Of a DNA stretch of 64,000 bases, positions 40,527 to 48,812 are shown in pieces (position 1 is the stretch's first letter; each line of letters opens with the position of its first letter). The notes beneath the pieces are model-generated. The model was not told the origin of the DNA and did no database searches. It was given only the letters and a program-made list of their open reading frames with translations. A program made the translations under genes and the position numbers. Where the stretch lies: assembly GCA_017634975.1 (NCBI GenBank), contig JAGBMJ010000016.1, positions 1 to 64,000 of the forward strand. The letters are read 5' to 3'. Origin of the DNA: Lachnospiraceae bacterium. GTDB taxonomy: Bacteria; Bacillota; Clostridia; Lachnospirales; Lachnospiraceae.

Positions 40527-41735
40527 TCACTTCACAACGATTGGTTCTATTGTACACAGTTCGAGTTCCTGCGGCGAACAGATTGGCTGATATTCCGCAG
40601 CATCTGTCAAAACGTCTTTAGGTATAACCGCTATAGAAACATATTGGGTAGGGGGCCACCAGACCCGCACTCCCACGCTGCATTCGCTAAACCTATCATA
40701 CTTATAATGAAAATAGAGAAGGCCTTTATTATCATATCGGACAGAATCCGCTACTCTTACCGTCTTTTCCACAGTACCCTTAGTACCCTTGTCAATCATA
40801 ACCTGAAGTATATAATCATACTTCTCGAGCGGATAAGCTGCAGAAACAGCTCCTGTGTCTCGAAGAGGATCGGAAAACAATCCCATGGAGCTCTTTGTAT
40901 ATTCCAGTTCTTCTTCCGTTGAAATCTTAAATACCCTATTCTCCGGATATGACTCCCCTGATACCCTTGAATACGTTGCTATATATTCGCATTCCAGAGT
41001 CGGATTTTTATCTGTTCCTGTTTTACTGATCTGCCTTTCCCACAAATGCAAATAGGATGAATCTTCAAACCATTCGATGATCTTTACGAAGGATGGATCA
41101 TTATAATACCGCATTCCATCCCTCTTCGAGGGATCACTCAAAAACTGCGTCCCATCCGTCTTCGGAGGATCATTCTCCTCCAGGCCGTAATTTGGCCCCC
41201 ATATATTCCCTTCCCGTTTCGGAAAAATATCTCCACATAAATTCAGATATCTCTCAGTGTCTTGAAAGCCTTCTTTTACAGAATCCCATTTAGCCAAATT
41301 GGAATTATTATACGAAGCCTTTCCCATCCAATCCTCTATATTTTTTACCTCTTCTGACGATACTCTCCCCAGGCAATACACATCACTGAAATCCGAGCGA
41401 ACATTATCATACAGATCCGTTAATCTATCCATTTTATCTTTCGTATACAGATTGGCACAATAGATATACCCATCCCGAAGCATGATGAAAAATCTGTTAT
41501 TCCCGTTCTCCGCCTGTATACATACCAGCAGAATATCTTCCACGCTGACATTTTCCAAAGAAGCATCCGCTGTAAATAACTCTTTCGCATCCCATTGATC
41601 GGCCTGCTCTTTTCCCGCTTCCGAAACCGCCACTTCTACCGGCGAATCTTCTGCTGCCTGATTACTTTCAACATTCTGACAACCTGCGAGAGACAGAACC
41701 GCCAGACATATGAGCATAACAACTTTCCTTTTCAT
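40527..41735 (-). CDS. Lipoprotein, paralogue of the 41907-43427 gene
   Basis: A 402-residue protein with a lipobox signal (residues 1-20, LAVLSLAGCQ) and a Glu-rich linker, so it should be anchored to the outer face of the membrane. It shares long stretches with the 507-residue neighbour: QADQWDAKELFTADASLENV, a VCIQAENGNNRFFIMLRDGY block, EWFEDSSYLHLWERQISKTG and FKISTEEELEYTK. I recognise no family. It lacks the C-terminal extension of the neighbour. It is the last gene of the operon that begins at 45582. Confidence 0.75.
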   Translation of the reverse strand: MKRKVVMLICLAVLSLAGCQNVESNQAAEDSPVEVAVSEAGKEQADQWDAKELFTADASLENVSVEDILLVCIQAENGNNRFFIMLRDGYIYCANLYTKDKMDRLTDLYDNVRSDFSDVYCLGRVSSEEVKNIEDWMGKASYNNSNLAKWDSVKEGFQDTERYLNLCGDIFPKREGNIWGPNYGLEENDPPKTDGTQFLSDPSKRDGMRYYNDPSFVKIIEWFEDSSYLHLWERQISKTGTDKNPTLECEYIATYSRVSGESYPENRVFKISTEEELEYTKSSMGLFSDPLRDTGAVSAAYPLEKYDYILQVMIDKGTKGTVEKTVRVADSVRYDNKGLLYFHYKYDRFSECSVGVRVWWPPTQYVSIAVIPKDVLTDAAEYQPICSPQELELCTIEPIVVK

Positions 41736-41763
41736 AATAACCTTCTCCTATGAAGTGCACTAT

Positions 41764-41900
41764 TATCCCAGCGTTTTTCCTGTTTCTTCCATATGTCGCT
41801 GCCAATACGAACAGAGCGGCGAATTAATATACCATTCAATTACAGTTTCCGCTTCTGGTTCTCTCCGCCATAAAACCATAAGGTCCGTCCCCGTGGTTTC
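41764..41900 (-). pseudogene. Vestige of a third copy of the lipoprotein family
   Basis: Between the two lipoprotein genes, the minus-strand frame reads ETTGTDLMVLWRREPEAE, then VIEWYINSPLCSYWQRHMEE and a stop. The second part matches the EWFEnSSYLxxWxRxIxxTG block of the two lipoproteins, and the first part resembles the end of the protein at 43465 (ETMGTDQVVLQW). There is no start codon. It is a fused scrap of two neighbouring genes left by duplication and deletion. Confidence 0.6.
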
Positions 41901-41906
41901 TATGCA

Positions 41907-43427
41907 TTAACGTAACGTAATATATAACATCAATTTATTATATGATATAATATATTCCGGCACTGCTGCACTGATCTCCTCCCGTTTTTCCCGCAATTCT
42001 TCGGCGGTCAATGCATCGTCAGACGCCAGCAGATAATGCTTTTCTTCCTCCTGCGTAAATTCATCAACGATACATCTTCTGCCTCCTTCTCCAACGATAT
42101 GAAAACCATAGGGACTCACCATATTCTCTGCTTCCTCCCGACTTAATTTTCCATCTGCAATGAGCACCAGCTGATCCTTAATAACTTTTGCTTCACCTTC
42201 TGAATTCATTATGGTATATGTCGTTTTTACACTTCCGGGTGTCTGACCATCTACAGTTTTCAGATCTATCTCCTGCGGTGTGCAGATTCTGCAACAAATG
42301 GCATTTTCATCCAATACGCCTTTCGGTACGACCGCTATATCAACATACAGTTCCGGTATAAAAAATGTATAACTGCTAAAAGGAACAGCATTTTCGCGTA
42401 CGCGTCCGAAAAAACTATCGTGAAAATAAATATGTCCATTGCTGTCATATCTGACAGAATCCGCTGTTTTAATAAAATCATCTCTACCACCATCATAATA
42501 AGTTATATGAAGCAGATAATCATATTCAGCAACCGGATACTCTGTAGAATCCATTTGCAACCCGGGGCATGCCTCCTGATCCAATCCCAGAAATCCTTTT
42601 GTATATTCCAGTTCTTCCTCTGTTGAAATTCTGAATACCTCATCGTCCGGATATGTAGTACCCGCTAAAAGAACTCTATAGGTATTCACACAATCACTTT
42701 GTATACTTGCATTCTTGTCCGTTCCCGTTTCGCTGATATGTCGGTCCCAACTCTGTAGATAGGAGGAATTCTCGAACCATTCGATGATATTTACAGAATA
42801 CGGATCATCGTAATACCACATCCCATCACGCATCGACTCTTCACCGGTCATTATCGGAAACGTATAGCAAGGCCAACAAATATTCACCTCTCGATCGGAA
42901 AAATGAGTTCCATAGATATTCAGAAATCTATCCTTATCCATCATAGACTTACGGGTACTCAAAGTCCGATTCGAGTTCATTTGCCTCGCATCAGGTGAAA
43001 TCCGATCAATCCGGTCTTCCAGCTCATTCAATTTCTCCGAGGATATTCTTCCCAGACAATACACATCACTTAATTCATCCCAGGTCTCATCAAAAACTTC
43101 TGTCAGCATTACTCTGCGATCAAAGAAAACATTGTTATACATATTCGCACAATATACGTTTCCATCACGAAGTAATACAAAAATCCTGTTATTCCCATTC
43201 TCTACTTGCGTACAAGTCAATAAGATATCTTCTACGCCGGCGTTTTCCAAAGAGGCATCCGCTGTATATAACTCTTCTGCGTCCCATTGATCGGCCTGCT
43301 CTTTTTCCGGATCCGAAGCCACCTCTTCTACCGGCGAATCTTCTGTTTCCTGATCGCTTTCAGCATTCTGACAGCCGGCGAGAGACAGAACCGCCAGATA
43401 CATGAGCAAAATGGCTTTTCTTTTCAT
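41907..43427 (-). CDS. Lipoprotein with C-terminal extension, paralogue of the 40527-41735 gene
   Basis: A 506-residue lipoprotein (lipobox LAVLSLAGCQ near residue 20). The first 390 residues are homologous to the 402-residue neighbour: an N-terminal acidic linker, LLTCTQVENGNNRIFVLLRD, EWFENSSYLQSWDRHISETG and EEELEYTKGFLGLDQ. The last 110 residues are additional, with KVIKDQLVLIADGKLSREEA and a helical KREEISAAVPEYIISYNK. No known family fits. It is expected outside the cell, membrane-anchored, and is encoded in the palindrome-controlled operon. Confidence 0.75.
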   Translation of the reverse strand: MKRKAILLMYLAVLSLAGCQNAESDQETEDSPVEEVASDPEKEQADQWDAEELYTADASLENAGVEDILLTCTQVENGNNRIFVLLRDGNVYCANMYNNVFFDRRVMLTEVFDETWDELSDVYCLGRISSEKLNELEDRIDRISPDARQMNSNRTLSTRKSMMDKDRFLNIYGTHFSDREVNICWPCYTFPIMTGEESMRDGMWYYDDPYSVNIIEWFENSSYLQSWDRHISETGTDKNASIQSDCVNTYRVLLAGTTYPDDEVFRISTEEELEYTKGFLGLDQEACPGLQMDSTEYPVAEYDYLLHITYYDGGRDDFIKTADSVRYDSNGHIYFHDSFFGRVRENAVPFSSYTFFIPELYVDIAVVPKGVLDENAICCRICTPQEIDLKTVDGQTPGSVKTTYTIMNSEGEAKVIKDQLVLIADGKLSREEAENMVSPYGFHIVGEGGRRCIVDEFTQEEEKHYLLASDDALTAEELREKREEISAAVPEYIISYNKLMLYITLR

Positions 43428-43464
43428 ATAGCTTTTTCCTTTCAATTTATATATCCCTGCAGTT

Positions 43465-44052
43465 TCAATACCTTATCCATTGTAAAACCACCTGGTCCGT
43501 CCCCATGGTTTCCAGCACAATGTAATTTTGAAACGCATCGGCATAAACCGAAAAGATTTCATCCTTTTCTTCCGGTGTCGCCATATCATAATAGTATCGC
43601 CACTCGTCAACTATCCGGATCAGCTCTTCTGTCATCGCTGAAAGATCCGGATTTTGCATATCTTCTTTCAGTTGGCGTAATGTTTCCAACCTGACGTTGA
43701 TTTCTGCATTATCCTTCACCTCCGCTAGTTCTATGGTTGCTTTTTCCAAAATTGCGATCGCACCATCAATATCTCCGGCCAGTTCCTGCTCCATAGCCAT
43801 TGCCGAGTATAGTTTCTCTCCAAATGTAACAACTCCGACATCCGACAGATTGATATCACACGCCGATTGATACTCCTGCATTGCTGCATCATAATCACGT
43901 TCCGAAAGAAACTGTTCTGCAATCTGCAAATGGTTTCTCATCTCTTCTTCCTTTTCCTTTTGCACCAGAACAAGAAACACCACAACCACAAACAGTAGCA
44001 AAACACTAAAGACAAGATATTTCTTTTTATTCCTGACATCGCTATTCTTCAT
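43465..44052 (-). CDS. Membrane-anchored TPR-like protein
   Basis: A 195-residue protein. One membrane segment at about 12-30 is followed by an extracellular helical part with tetratricopeptide character (AEQFLSERDYDAAMQEYQSA and ELAGDIDGAIAILEKATIEL). The end, TMGTDQVVLQWIRY, is echoed in the remnant at 41764. TPR-like proteins serve as scaffolds, so it could hold the operon's lipoproteins together; this is an inference. It lies 12 bases downstream of the 103-residue gene. Confidence 0.65.
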   Translation of the reverse strand: MKNSDVRNKKKYLVFSVLLLFVVVVFLVLVQKEKEEEMRNHLQIAEQFLSERDYDAAMQEYQSACDINLSDVGVVTFGEKLYSAMAMEQELAGDIDGAIAILEKATIELAEVKDNAEINVRLETLRQLKEDMQNPDLSAMTEELIRIVDEWRYYYDMATPEEKDEIFSVYADAFQNYIVLETMGTDQVVLQWIRY

Positions 44053-44064
44053 ATTCTTACTCTC

Positions 44065-44376
44065 TCATTTAACAACAATCTGATTTCCTGTACCGGAGTA
44101 CGTGTTCGTCTTCTTCTGTTCCATGATGTCATACACATGATCTGCTATATCACCGGTAAGTGAATTAAGGTAAACCACTTTTTCATTCAGATCCGATACG
44201 CCTTTTTCTATTTTCTGCATACTCCATGTCTGTAATACAACGATCACAAATGCCGCTACCAGGATGATCGCCACCCCGAATACTCGGAAACGATTTGCCG
44301 CGTCAAGCGAATCTTGCAGATTTTCCAATACTGCATCATTGATATCCATTTCAACGGTTTTATTGTACTCGTCCAT
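44065..44376 (-). CDS. Small membrane protein with coiled-coil stalk
   Basis: A 103-residue protein: a cytoplasmic start, one membrane segment at about 31-53, and an outside coiled coil with IEKGVSDLNEKVVYLNSL followed by VYDIMEQKK. The same segment (IEERLSDLNEKVTDLNSV and VYDIMEQG) occurs in the 298-residue protein encoded just upstream, so the two are partial paralogues that share a membrane stalk. The start at 44376 has a GGAG ribosome binding site. No known family. Confidence 0.6.
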   Translation of the reverse strand: MDEYNKTVEMDINDAVLENLQDSLDAANRFRVFGVAIILVAAFVIVVLQTWSMQKIEKGVSDLNEKVVYLNSLTGDIADHVYDIMEQKKTNTYSGTGNQIVVK

Positions 44377-44393
44377 AATCGTATCTCCTTTCT

Positions 44394-45290
44394 TTATCTC
44401 ATTTCCAATCCGCCCCATTCAACAACCGTAAATCCGTTTCTCTCAAAGGTAGCAAATTCCTGCGGGTTCATTTCCACATATTCCTCCGATGCTTTCCACG
44501 CCATCATCACACGCAATATACTGTCCGGCTCATTTCCTGCATCATCTGTCACATGCAATTCATAGTTCTGATTGTAAATATCTTTCGGATCCAATCCGTC
44601 AAAATGTATGATGTTATATTCATTATCCTGCATCTGCGGTAACCAATAGACAATAAATTCGTTGTATTCCTTTGGCGTCAGACCGATCTCCTGCAATGTC
44701 TCCCGAAGAAATTCTGCGGTATCGCTTCCCTTCACGCAAAATCCCTCATCCGATATCTGTGCTCCGTAATCGGAGGCTTCCCAGAAAATATAGGAATACT
44801 CATTACCGCTCTGATCATAAAGTGTGCCGTCCTTATCCGCCACCATATCCCAATTGTATGTCTGATCTGTCTGTTCTCCCTGAGGCCACATATACCACAT
44901 TTCCGATTGATGAAATGTCAGGCTGATATGCGTTTCCGTGTTATCTTCTTCCGGATATATATAGGTAACCGGTTTATCAGATCCGCTGATCCATATCTGT
45001 GGCGCCGAATTATACATTTGATAATTCGCACCTTTTATTGTATTTCCCGGGCATCCTTGTTCCATAATATCGTATACATTTCCGGCCATATCCTCCGTAA
45101 CCGAGTTCAGATCCGTCACTTTTTCATTCAGATCCGACAGCCGTTCCTCGATCTTTCGAGTATTTTGTGTCTGTATGGTAACGCCGGCAACACCGCACGC
45201 TACCAGTGTTACAATACCGAGAAGGCGAAGCCGATTCCCCTTCTTGATCGCTTTACTCATTTTTTCCAAACTCGAAATCTGTTGATCCAT
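44394..45290 (-). CDS. Membrane-anchored extracellular protein
   Basis: A 298-residue protein. A short cytoplasmic part, one membrane segment at about 23-44, a coiled-coil stalk (IEERLSDLNEKVTDLNSVTE) and an extracellular domain of about 210 residues with many Tyr and Trp. The domain includes MWYMWPQGEQTDQTYNWDMV and FIVYWLPQMQDNEYNIIHFD, and ends EWGGLEMR. The final part (EYNEFIVYWLPQMQ, FNxxGLxPKDIYxxxxxLxVTD) resembles domains that bind peptidoglycan or other polymers, but I cannot assign it. It is the second gene of the operon. Confidence 0.6.
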   Translation of the reverse strand: MDQQISSLEKMSKAIKKGNRLRLLGIVTLVACGVAGVTIQTQNTRKIEERLSDLNEKVTDLNSVTEDMAGNVYDIMEQGCPGNTIKGANYQMYNSAPQIWISGSDKPVTYIYPEEDNTETHISLTFHQSEMWYMWPQGEQTDQTYNWDMVADKDGTLYDQSGNEYSYIFWEASDYGAQISDEGFCVKGSDTAEFLRETLQEIGLTPKEYNEFIVYWLPQMQDNEYNIIHFDGLDPKDIYNQNYELHVTDDAGNEPDSILRVMMAWKASEEYVEMNPQEFATFERNGFTVVEWGGLEMR

Positions 45291-45327
45291 GTATTCTCTC
45301 CTTATCTCACCGGTCTTTCTATACACT

Positions 45328-45582
45328 TCAATCTTTAAACGCCTTTGTCAGTTTTATCAATACCGGATGTAATACACTCACTCCCCGCATTTTTCCGCTG
45401 TCTGCCAAACAAGGGCTCGTTTTTCCATAGACAAAAGGCTCTGTGGGTGTCGGTGCTAATGTCGGGATCGCAGCCGGCACCTGTTCCGTTTCCGATCCAA
45501 CATCCATTGCGTCACTCATATTCGCGCACCCTGCCAGTGTGACACACGTTAGTATCGTTAGTGCAATATTTCGTTTCTTCAT
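45328..45582 (-). CDS. Small lipoprotein
   Basis: An 84-residue lipoprotein: MKKRNIALTILTCVTLAGC is a standard lipobox signal, followed by a Pro/Thr-rich linker (AAIPTLAPTPTEPF). It is the first gene of the operon whose promoter contains the palindromic operator array. RBS AGGAGG lies before the ATG. The function is unknown. Confidence 0.65.
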   Translation of the reverse strand: MKKRNIALTILTCVTLAGCANMSDAMDVGSETEQVPAAIPTLAPTPTEPFVYGKTSPCLADSGKMRGVSVLHPVLIKLTKAFKD

Positions 45583-45611
45583 ATCTTTTTCCTCCTGCGA
45601 TCCGCTTCTTA

Positions 45612-45789
45612 CTCGATAATCGAGAAACTTATTTTAAAAAAATATCTCGATTATCGAGAATTTATAGTGTTTTAAAACTCGAATATCGAGCATAACCGAT
45701 TTTAAAAAAACTCGATATTCGAGTTTGGGTTGTTTTAAAAAATCTCGATATTCGAGATTGATTAAGTTCATTATATCTCGATTATCGAG
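45612..45789 (-). promoter_or_regulatory. Array of six palindromic operators (CTCGAwwwTCGAG), about 33 bp apart
   Basis: Perfect-arm palindromes lie at 45612-45624, 45646-45658, 45678-45690, 45711-45723, 45744-45756 and 45777-45789. The steps are 34, 32, 33, 33 and 33 bp, close to three helical turns, so all face the same side. The spacers are AT-rich and several contain TTTTAAAA. The last copy lies inside the 16-bp spacer between TTGACT and TATAAT of a minus-strand promoter (45770-45797). A seventh copy lies before padR (40393-40405). It is not a CRISPR array, since the repeats are short and the spacers are similar. Confidence 0.85.
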
Positions 45790-45797
45790 AAAGTCAA
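45770..45797 (-). promoter_or_regulatory. Promoter of the lipoprotein operon with an operator in its spacer
   Basis: On the minus strand TTGACT (45797-45792) and TATAAT (45775-45770) are 16 bp apart, and the palindrome at 45777-45789 fills the spacer. A protein bound there would block RNA polymerase. Confidence 0.8.
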
Positions 45798-45845
45798 GAT
45801 ATTATTTTATAATAATCAAAAAGTTTTCAAAGATCGGGCAGATAC

Positions 45846-45881
45846 GGGGACGGTTCTTTTGTCTGACAAAGAACCGTCCCC
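45846..45881. repeat. GGGACGGTTC palindrome (REP-like), copy 1
   Basis: GGGGACGGTTCTTT and AAAGAACCGTCCCC form a 14-bp perfect hairpin with an eight-base loop. A related, longer hairpin lies at 57652-57721. Elements with this core are known as dispersed palindromes in many Firmicutes. Confidence 0.8.
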
Positions 45882-45889
45882 ATTGACAC

Positions 45890-46090
45890 TCATTGCTGAA
45901 ATGCCAGTTGAGCAAAATTATAAAAGCCCAGGTACCAGATATTAAAATCATGTCCGCCGCTCTTTTCCTGCCACATAAAGTTTTCCCCGTCCACGAACTG
46001 ATCACAGACGGAAGGCAGATTCTTTGCTGCTGCCGACGCACTGAAATATGCCACATTATCACCGGTTCCGCAAATCATTTTTTTATTCAT
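45890..46090 (-). pseudogene. C-terminal remnant of an esterase-like hydrolase
   Basis: The frame MNKKMICGTGDNVAYFSASA... ends with SGGHDFNIWYLGFYNFAQLA, which matches the last part of esterase D-type alpha/beta hydrolases (a CGTxD strand and the catalytic GGHxxxxW His motif). The nucleophile region is absent, so it is a fragment. It lies at the 3' end of the ABC operon next to the REP-like hairpin. Confidence 0.55.
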
Positions 46091-46914
46091 CAGGAACCGG
46101 TGCCGTTATACTTTCTCGCCCCCAGCATCCAGAATTTATAACTGAGCCGGAAAAACAGGATCCCCAAAAGCGGTGAAATATAGGACAACACAGGGATCTC
46201 ATCAGGTCTTAACAGTACCAATGCCGGATAGTATGCGATAAATGCGATCGGTATCACAAATGTGAAAATGACCTTGAAGATCCCGTCAAAAATGCTCGCC
46301 GGATATTTTGCATAGTCTTTAAAACGAAACATCAAGATCATCACATAGCCGGAGCGTTGGATCCAAAAACAGGTAGCCACTGCGAAATTCATAATAGCGA
46401 TCATAAACAGCGATGCCGTGAGCAGCAAAAGCAACAACTGTGCAATCGTAACCGCACTGACCGGGATCGCCAGATGCATCCAGGCATACCCAAGTACCAG
46501 GATCCCGAACGCCAGCTGTCCCAGCCCTTTGACATCAAATACTTCTGAAATATAGTAAAAAAAGACGTTGATGGGCCGAAAACAGTATTTGATAAAATCC
46601 CCCGATTCCACCGAATAACGCAGGTTCCAGTTGTTGTCAAACAGGCACTGTAGCGGTGTCAGCGCGATCAGTGAAAACCCGTAAAAGAACAGCATCTCAT
46701 AATAGTTCCATCCGTTGATGGACGGAAAGTTCTGAAACAGGATATAGAAAGAGATAAATCCTACGGCATTGGTCATTATCATCCCGAAGGTGGAAATGAT
46801 AAAATCCGCCCGGTAACTCATCTTGCTTTTCAGATCCTGGATCAATACTTTCCGATAGATTCTTGCATAAAAGGCAAGCCCTCTTTTTGTATGCATTCCG
46901 ATATTCTTACTCAT
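46090..46914 (-). CDS. ABC-2 family transporter permease (second subunit)
   Basis: A 274-residue membrane protein with six segments of the ABC-2 family first seen in YbbD-like or daunorubicin-type systems. Features are QDLKSKMSYRADFIISTFGM near the start, SVESGDFIKYCFRPINVFFY in the middle and ILFFRLSYKFWMLGARKYNG at the end. It starts at the ATG at 46914, six bases after a GGAGG site in the end of the upstream permease gene. With the other permease it would form a heterodimeric channel. Confidence 0.8.
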   Translation of the reverse strand: MSKNIGMHTKRGLAFYARIYRKVLIQDLKSKMSYRADFIISTFGMIMTNAVGFISFYILFQNFPSINGWNYYEMLFFYGFSLIALTPLQCLFDNNWNLRYSVESGDFIKYCFRPINVFFYYISEVFDVKGLGQLAFGILVLGYAWMHLAIPVSAVTIAQLLLLLLTASLFMIAIMNFAVATCFWIQRSGYVMILMFRFKDYAKYPASIFDGIFKVIFTFVIPIAFIAYYPALVLLRPDEIPVLSYISPLLGILFFRLSYKFWMLGARKYNGTGS

Positions 46915-46919
46915 ATTCT

Positions 46920-47723
46920 TTAACCTCCGTTGACTGTGATCCGTTTGACGGAATACTCCCAAAACAGTTTGGATGCAACACATAATCCCACGTACCAGAG
47001 CAGCTGCAGACCGAGCATCAGCCACAGACCGGTCTCCGGTGTATACCCCGGCTTTCTGAGCAGGATATTTAACGGCGCGTCATAGATGCAACGAAACGGC
47101 AGACACTCCACGATCCGGCGGAATCTTTCCGGAAAGAATACCAGCGGGATCGTAGCTCCCGAGAACAGCAACACGACACTCTCTTTAACGATATTGATGC
47201 CCCAGGTCGATTCCGTATGCAGACAAATGGTTGCGACAAACATATCAATATAGAAATTCACCAGCAGCGCCAGCACCACCGAGATCCCGAAATACAGGAG
47301 ATTCCAGCCGATCGCTATGGTCCCGCTCGTTATGAAAAAAACGATGATAAATGTCGGCAGGAATGTGGCAAAAAAAGTCATCACGTTTTTTCCGAAATAT
47401 TCGAAAAACTTAAGACGCCGGTATTTCAACGGTTTGAGCAGATCCAGTACGATCGCTCCGGACTGGATCGACCGGCTCATCTCCCACACGATATACATCT
47501 CCAGAAAATTAAACAACGCCGTTGCCAGTACCAGGTAGATGATCGTATCCGAAAAGCTCATCCCGTTTACCGCGTCCGTACCGGCGGAAGCATAGATAGC
47601 CTTCCACAGATGATAGATGAGCGTCAGGTAGATCAGGTTCCCGAAGATCGTAACAAATGTCCCTAGCCTAAAATGCAGTTCCTGTATGATACCGGCTCTT
47701 GTTAATGCGATATATTTTTTCAT
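46920..47723 (-). CDS. ABC-2 family transporter permease (first subunit)
   Basis: A 267-residue membrane protein with six segments, homologous in layout to its neighbour: MEYIVWEMSRSIQSGAIVLD and FVFPxRFRR-like PLVFFPERFRRIVECLPFRC. It overlaps the ATPase gene by four bases. The set of one ATPase and two related permeases is a known clostridial exporter type of unknown cargo. Confidence 0.8.
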   Translation of the reverse strand: MKKYIALTRAGIIQELHFRLGTFVTIFGNLIYLTLIYHLWKAIYASAGTDAVNGMSFSDTIIYLVLATALFNFLEMYIVWEMSRSIQSGAIVLDLLKPLKYRRLKFFEYFGKNVMTFFATFLPTFIIVFFITSGTIAIGWNLLYFGISVVLALLVNFYIDMFVATICLHTESTWGINIVKESVVLLFSGATIPLVFFPERFRRIVECLPFRCIYDAPLNILLRKPGYTPETGLWLMLGLQLLWYVGLCVASKLFWEYSVKRITVNGG

Positions 47724-48664
47724 CCGGCCACCCCCTCGTATATTTTCTTGATCACTTCTTCCGTTGCGATCTCCTCCAGCTTGATATCCAGGATATTTCC
47801 CTTCTTCTGGTATTCCGAGATAACACTCATCACATCCGTTTCGGATTCATCAATCTGTTCCTCTTCCCAGACATCTCCCGGAAGCCGCAGTTTTAACGTC
47901 CGGTAGGATCCGTAATAGGTCTTGAGATGTTCCATATCATTATCGTAGATCATCTTCCCATGGTCGATGATCACGATACGCTCACACAACGCATCCACAT
48001 CTCCCATATCATGCGTTGTCAGGATCACGGTGGTCTGTTTTTTTCGATTGAGTTCTTTGATCAGTTCCCGGATCTTCGCTTTCATCGATACGTCCAGTCC
48101 TATGGTCGGCTCATCCAGAAATACGATCTGCGGATCATGCAGAAATGCTGCCAGGATATCGCTGAGTGTTCTCTGTCCGAGAGACATCTGGCGTACCGTC
48201 TTATGCAGCAGCGGTTCCAGATCTACCAGACTCATATATAACTCCATCATCTCGTTGTAATCCGCATCCGATATGAGGTAGATCTCCTTGAGCAGCCGGA
48301 AGGATTCGATCAGCGGAAGCGACCACCACAACTGACTTCTCTGCCCGAATACCACGCCGATCTTCTCCGCATTCTTCGTCCGGTTTTTATAGGGAATACA
48401 TCCGTTTACCAGCAGTTCACCGCGTGTGGGTTCCAGCACTCCGGTCATCATCTTTATGGTTGTGGATTTGCCGGCGCCGTTCGGTCCCAGATATCCTACG
48501 ATCTGCCCTTTGGGGATTTTGACGGAAATATCGTCCACGGCAGTGACGGTTCTGTAATCTCTCGAGAACAGATCCAGAAGGCTTCCCTTCAGCCCTTCCC
48601 TTCGGTTGAGTACTTTAAACTCCTTTACGATACCGTTCATTACGATTGCATATTCCTTTTCCAT
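47720..48664 (-). CDS. ABC transporter ATP-binding protein
   Basis: A 314-residue ATPase. Walker A is GPNGAGKST, the signature is MSLGQRTLSDILAAF (LGQR in place of LSGGQ, as in the ABC-2/YbbL-like group), Walker B reads VFLDEPTIGLD, and the H-loop is LTTHDMGDVD. The C-terminal region of about 80 residues is typical of this exporter group. It is the first gene of the three-gene operon 48664-46090. Confidence 0.9.
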   Translation of the reverse strand: MEKEYAIVMNGIVKEFKVLNRREGLKGSLLDLFSRDYRTVTAVDDISVKIPKGQIVGYLGPNGAGKSTTIKMMTGVLEPTRGELLVNGCIPYKNRTKNAEKIGVVFGQRSQLWWSLPLIESFRLLKEIYLISDADYNEMMELYMSLVDLEPLLHKTVRQMSLGQRTLSDILAAFLHDPQIVFLDEPTIGLDVSMKAKIRELIKELNRKKQTTVILTTHDMGDVDALCERIVIIDHGKMIYDNDMEHLKTYYGSYRTLKLRLPGDVWEEEQIDESETDVMSVISEYQKKGNILDIKLEEIATEEVIKKIYEGVAG

Positions 48665-48711
48665 ATTTCTGCCCCTCCTGTCTTTTGAAAATATTTTTCT
48701 GTCCGCGCGGC

Positions 48712-48740
48712 TTGTATTTTGTGATAAAACGCATTATACT
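48712..48740 (+). promoter_or_regulatory. Promoter of the AraC family gene
   Basis: TTGTAT (48712-48717) and TATACT (48735-48740) are spaced by 17 bp. The divergent ABC operon starts 48 bases away. Confidence 0.55.
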
Positions 48741-48812
48741 CGTTTTGAAATCAGAAAAATATCAGTAAAATTCCTTGTTTTTATAACAATTTTACAGGAG
48801 GCATGAAATATT

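Noticed and set aside
45612-45789. A CRISPR array
   Set aside because: The repeats are only 13 bp and palindromic, the intervening sequences resemble each other, a promoter runs through one repeat, and no cas gene is present.
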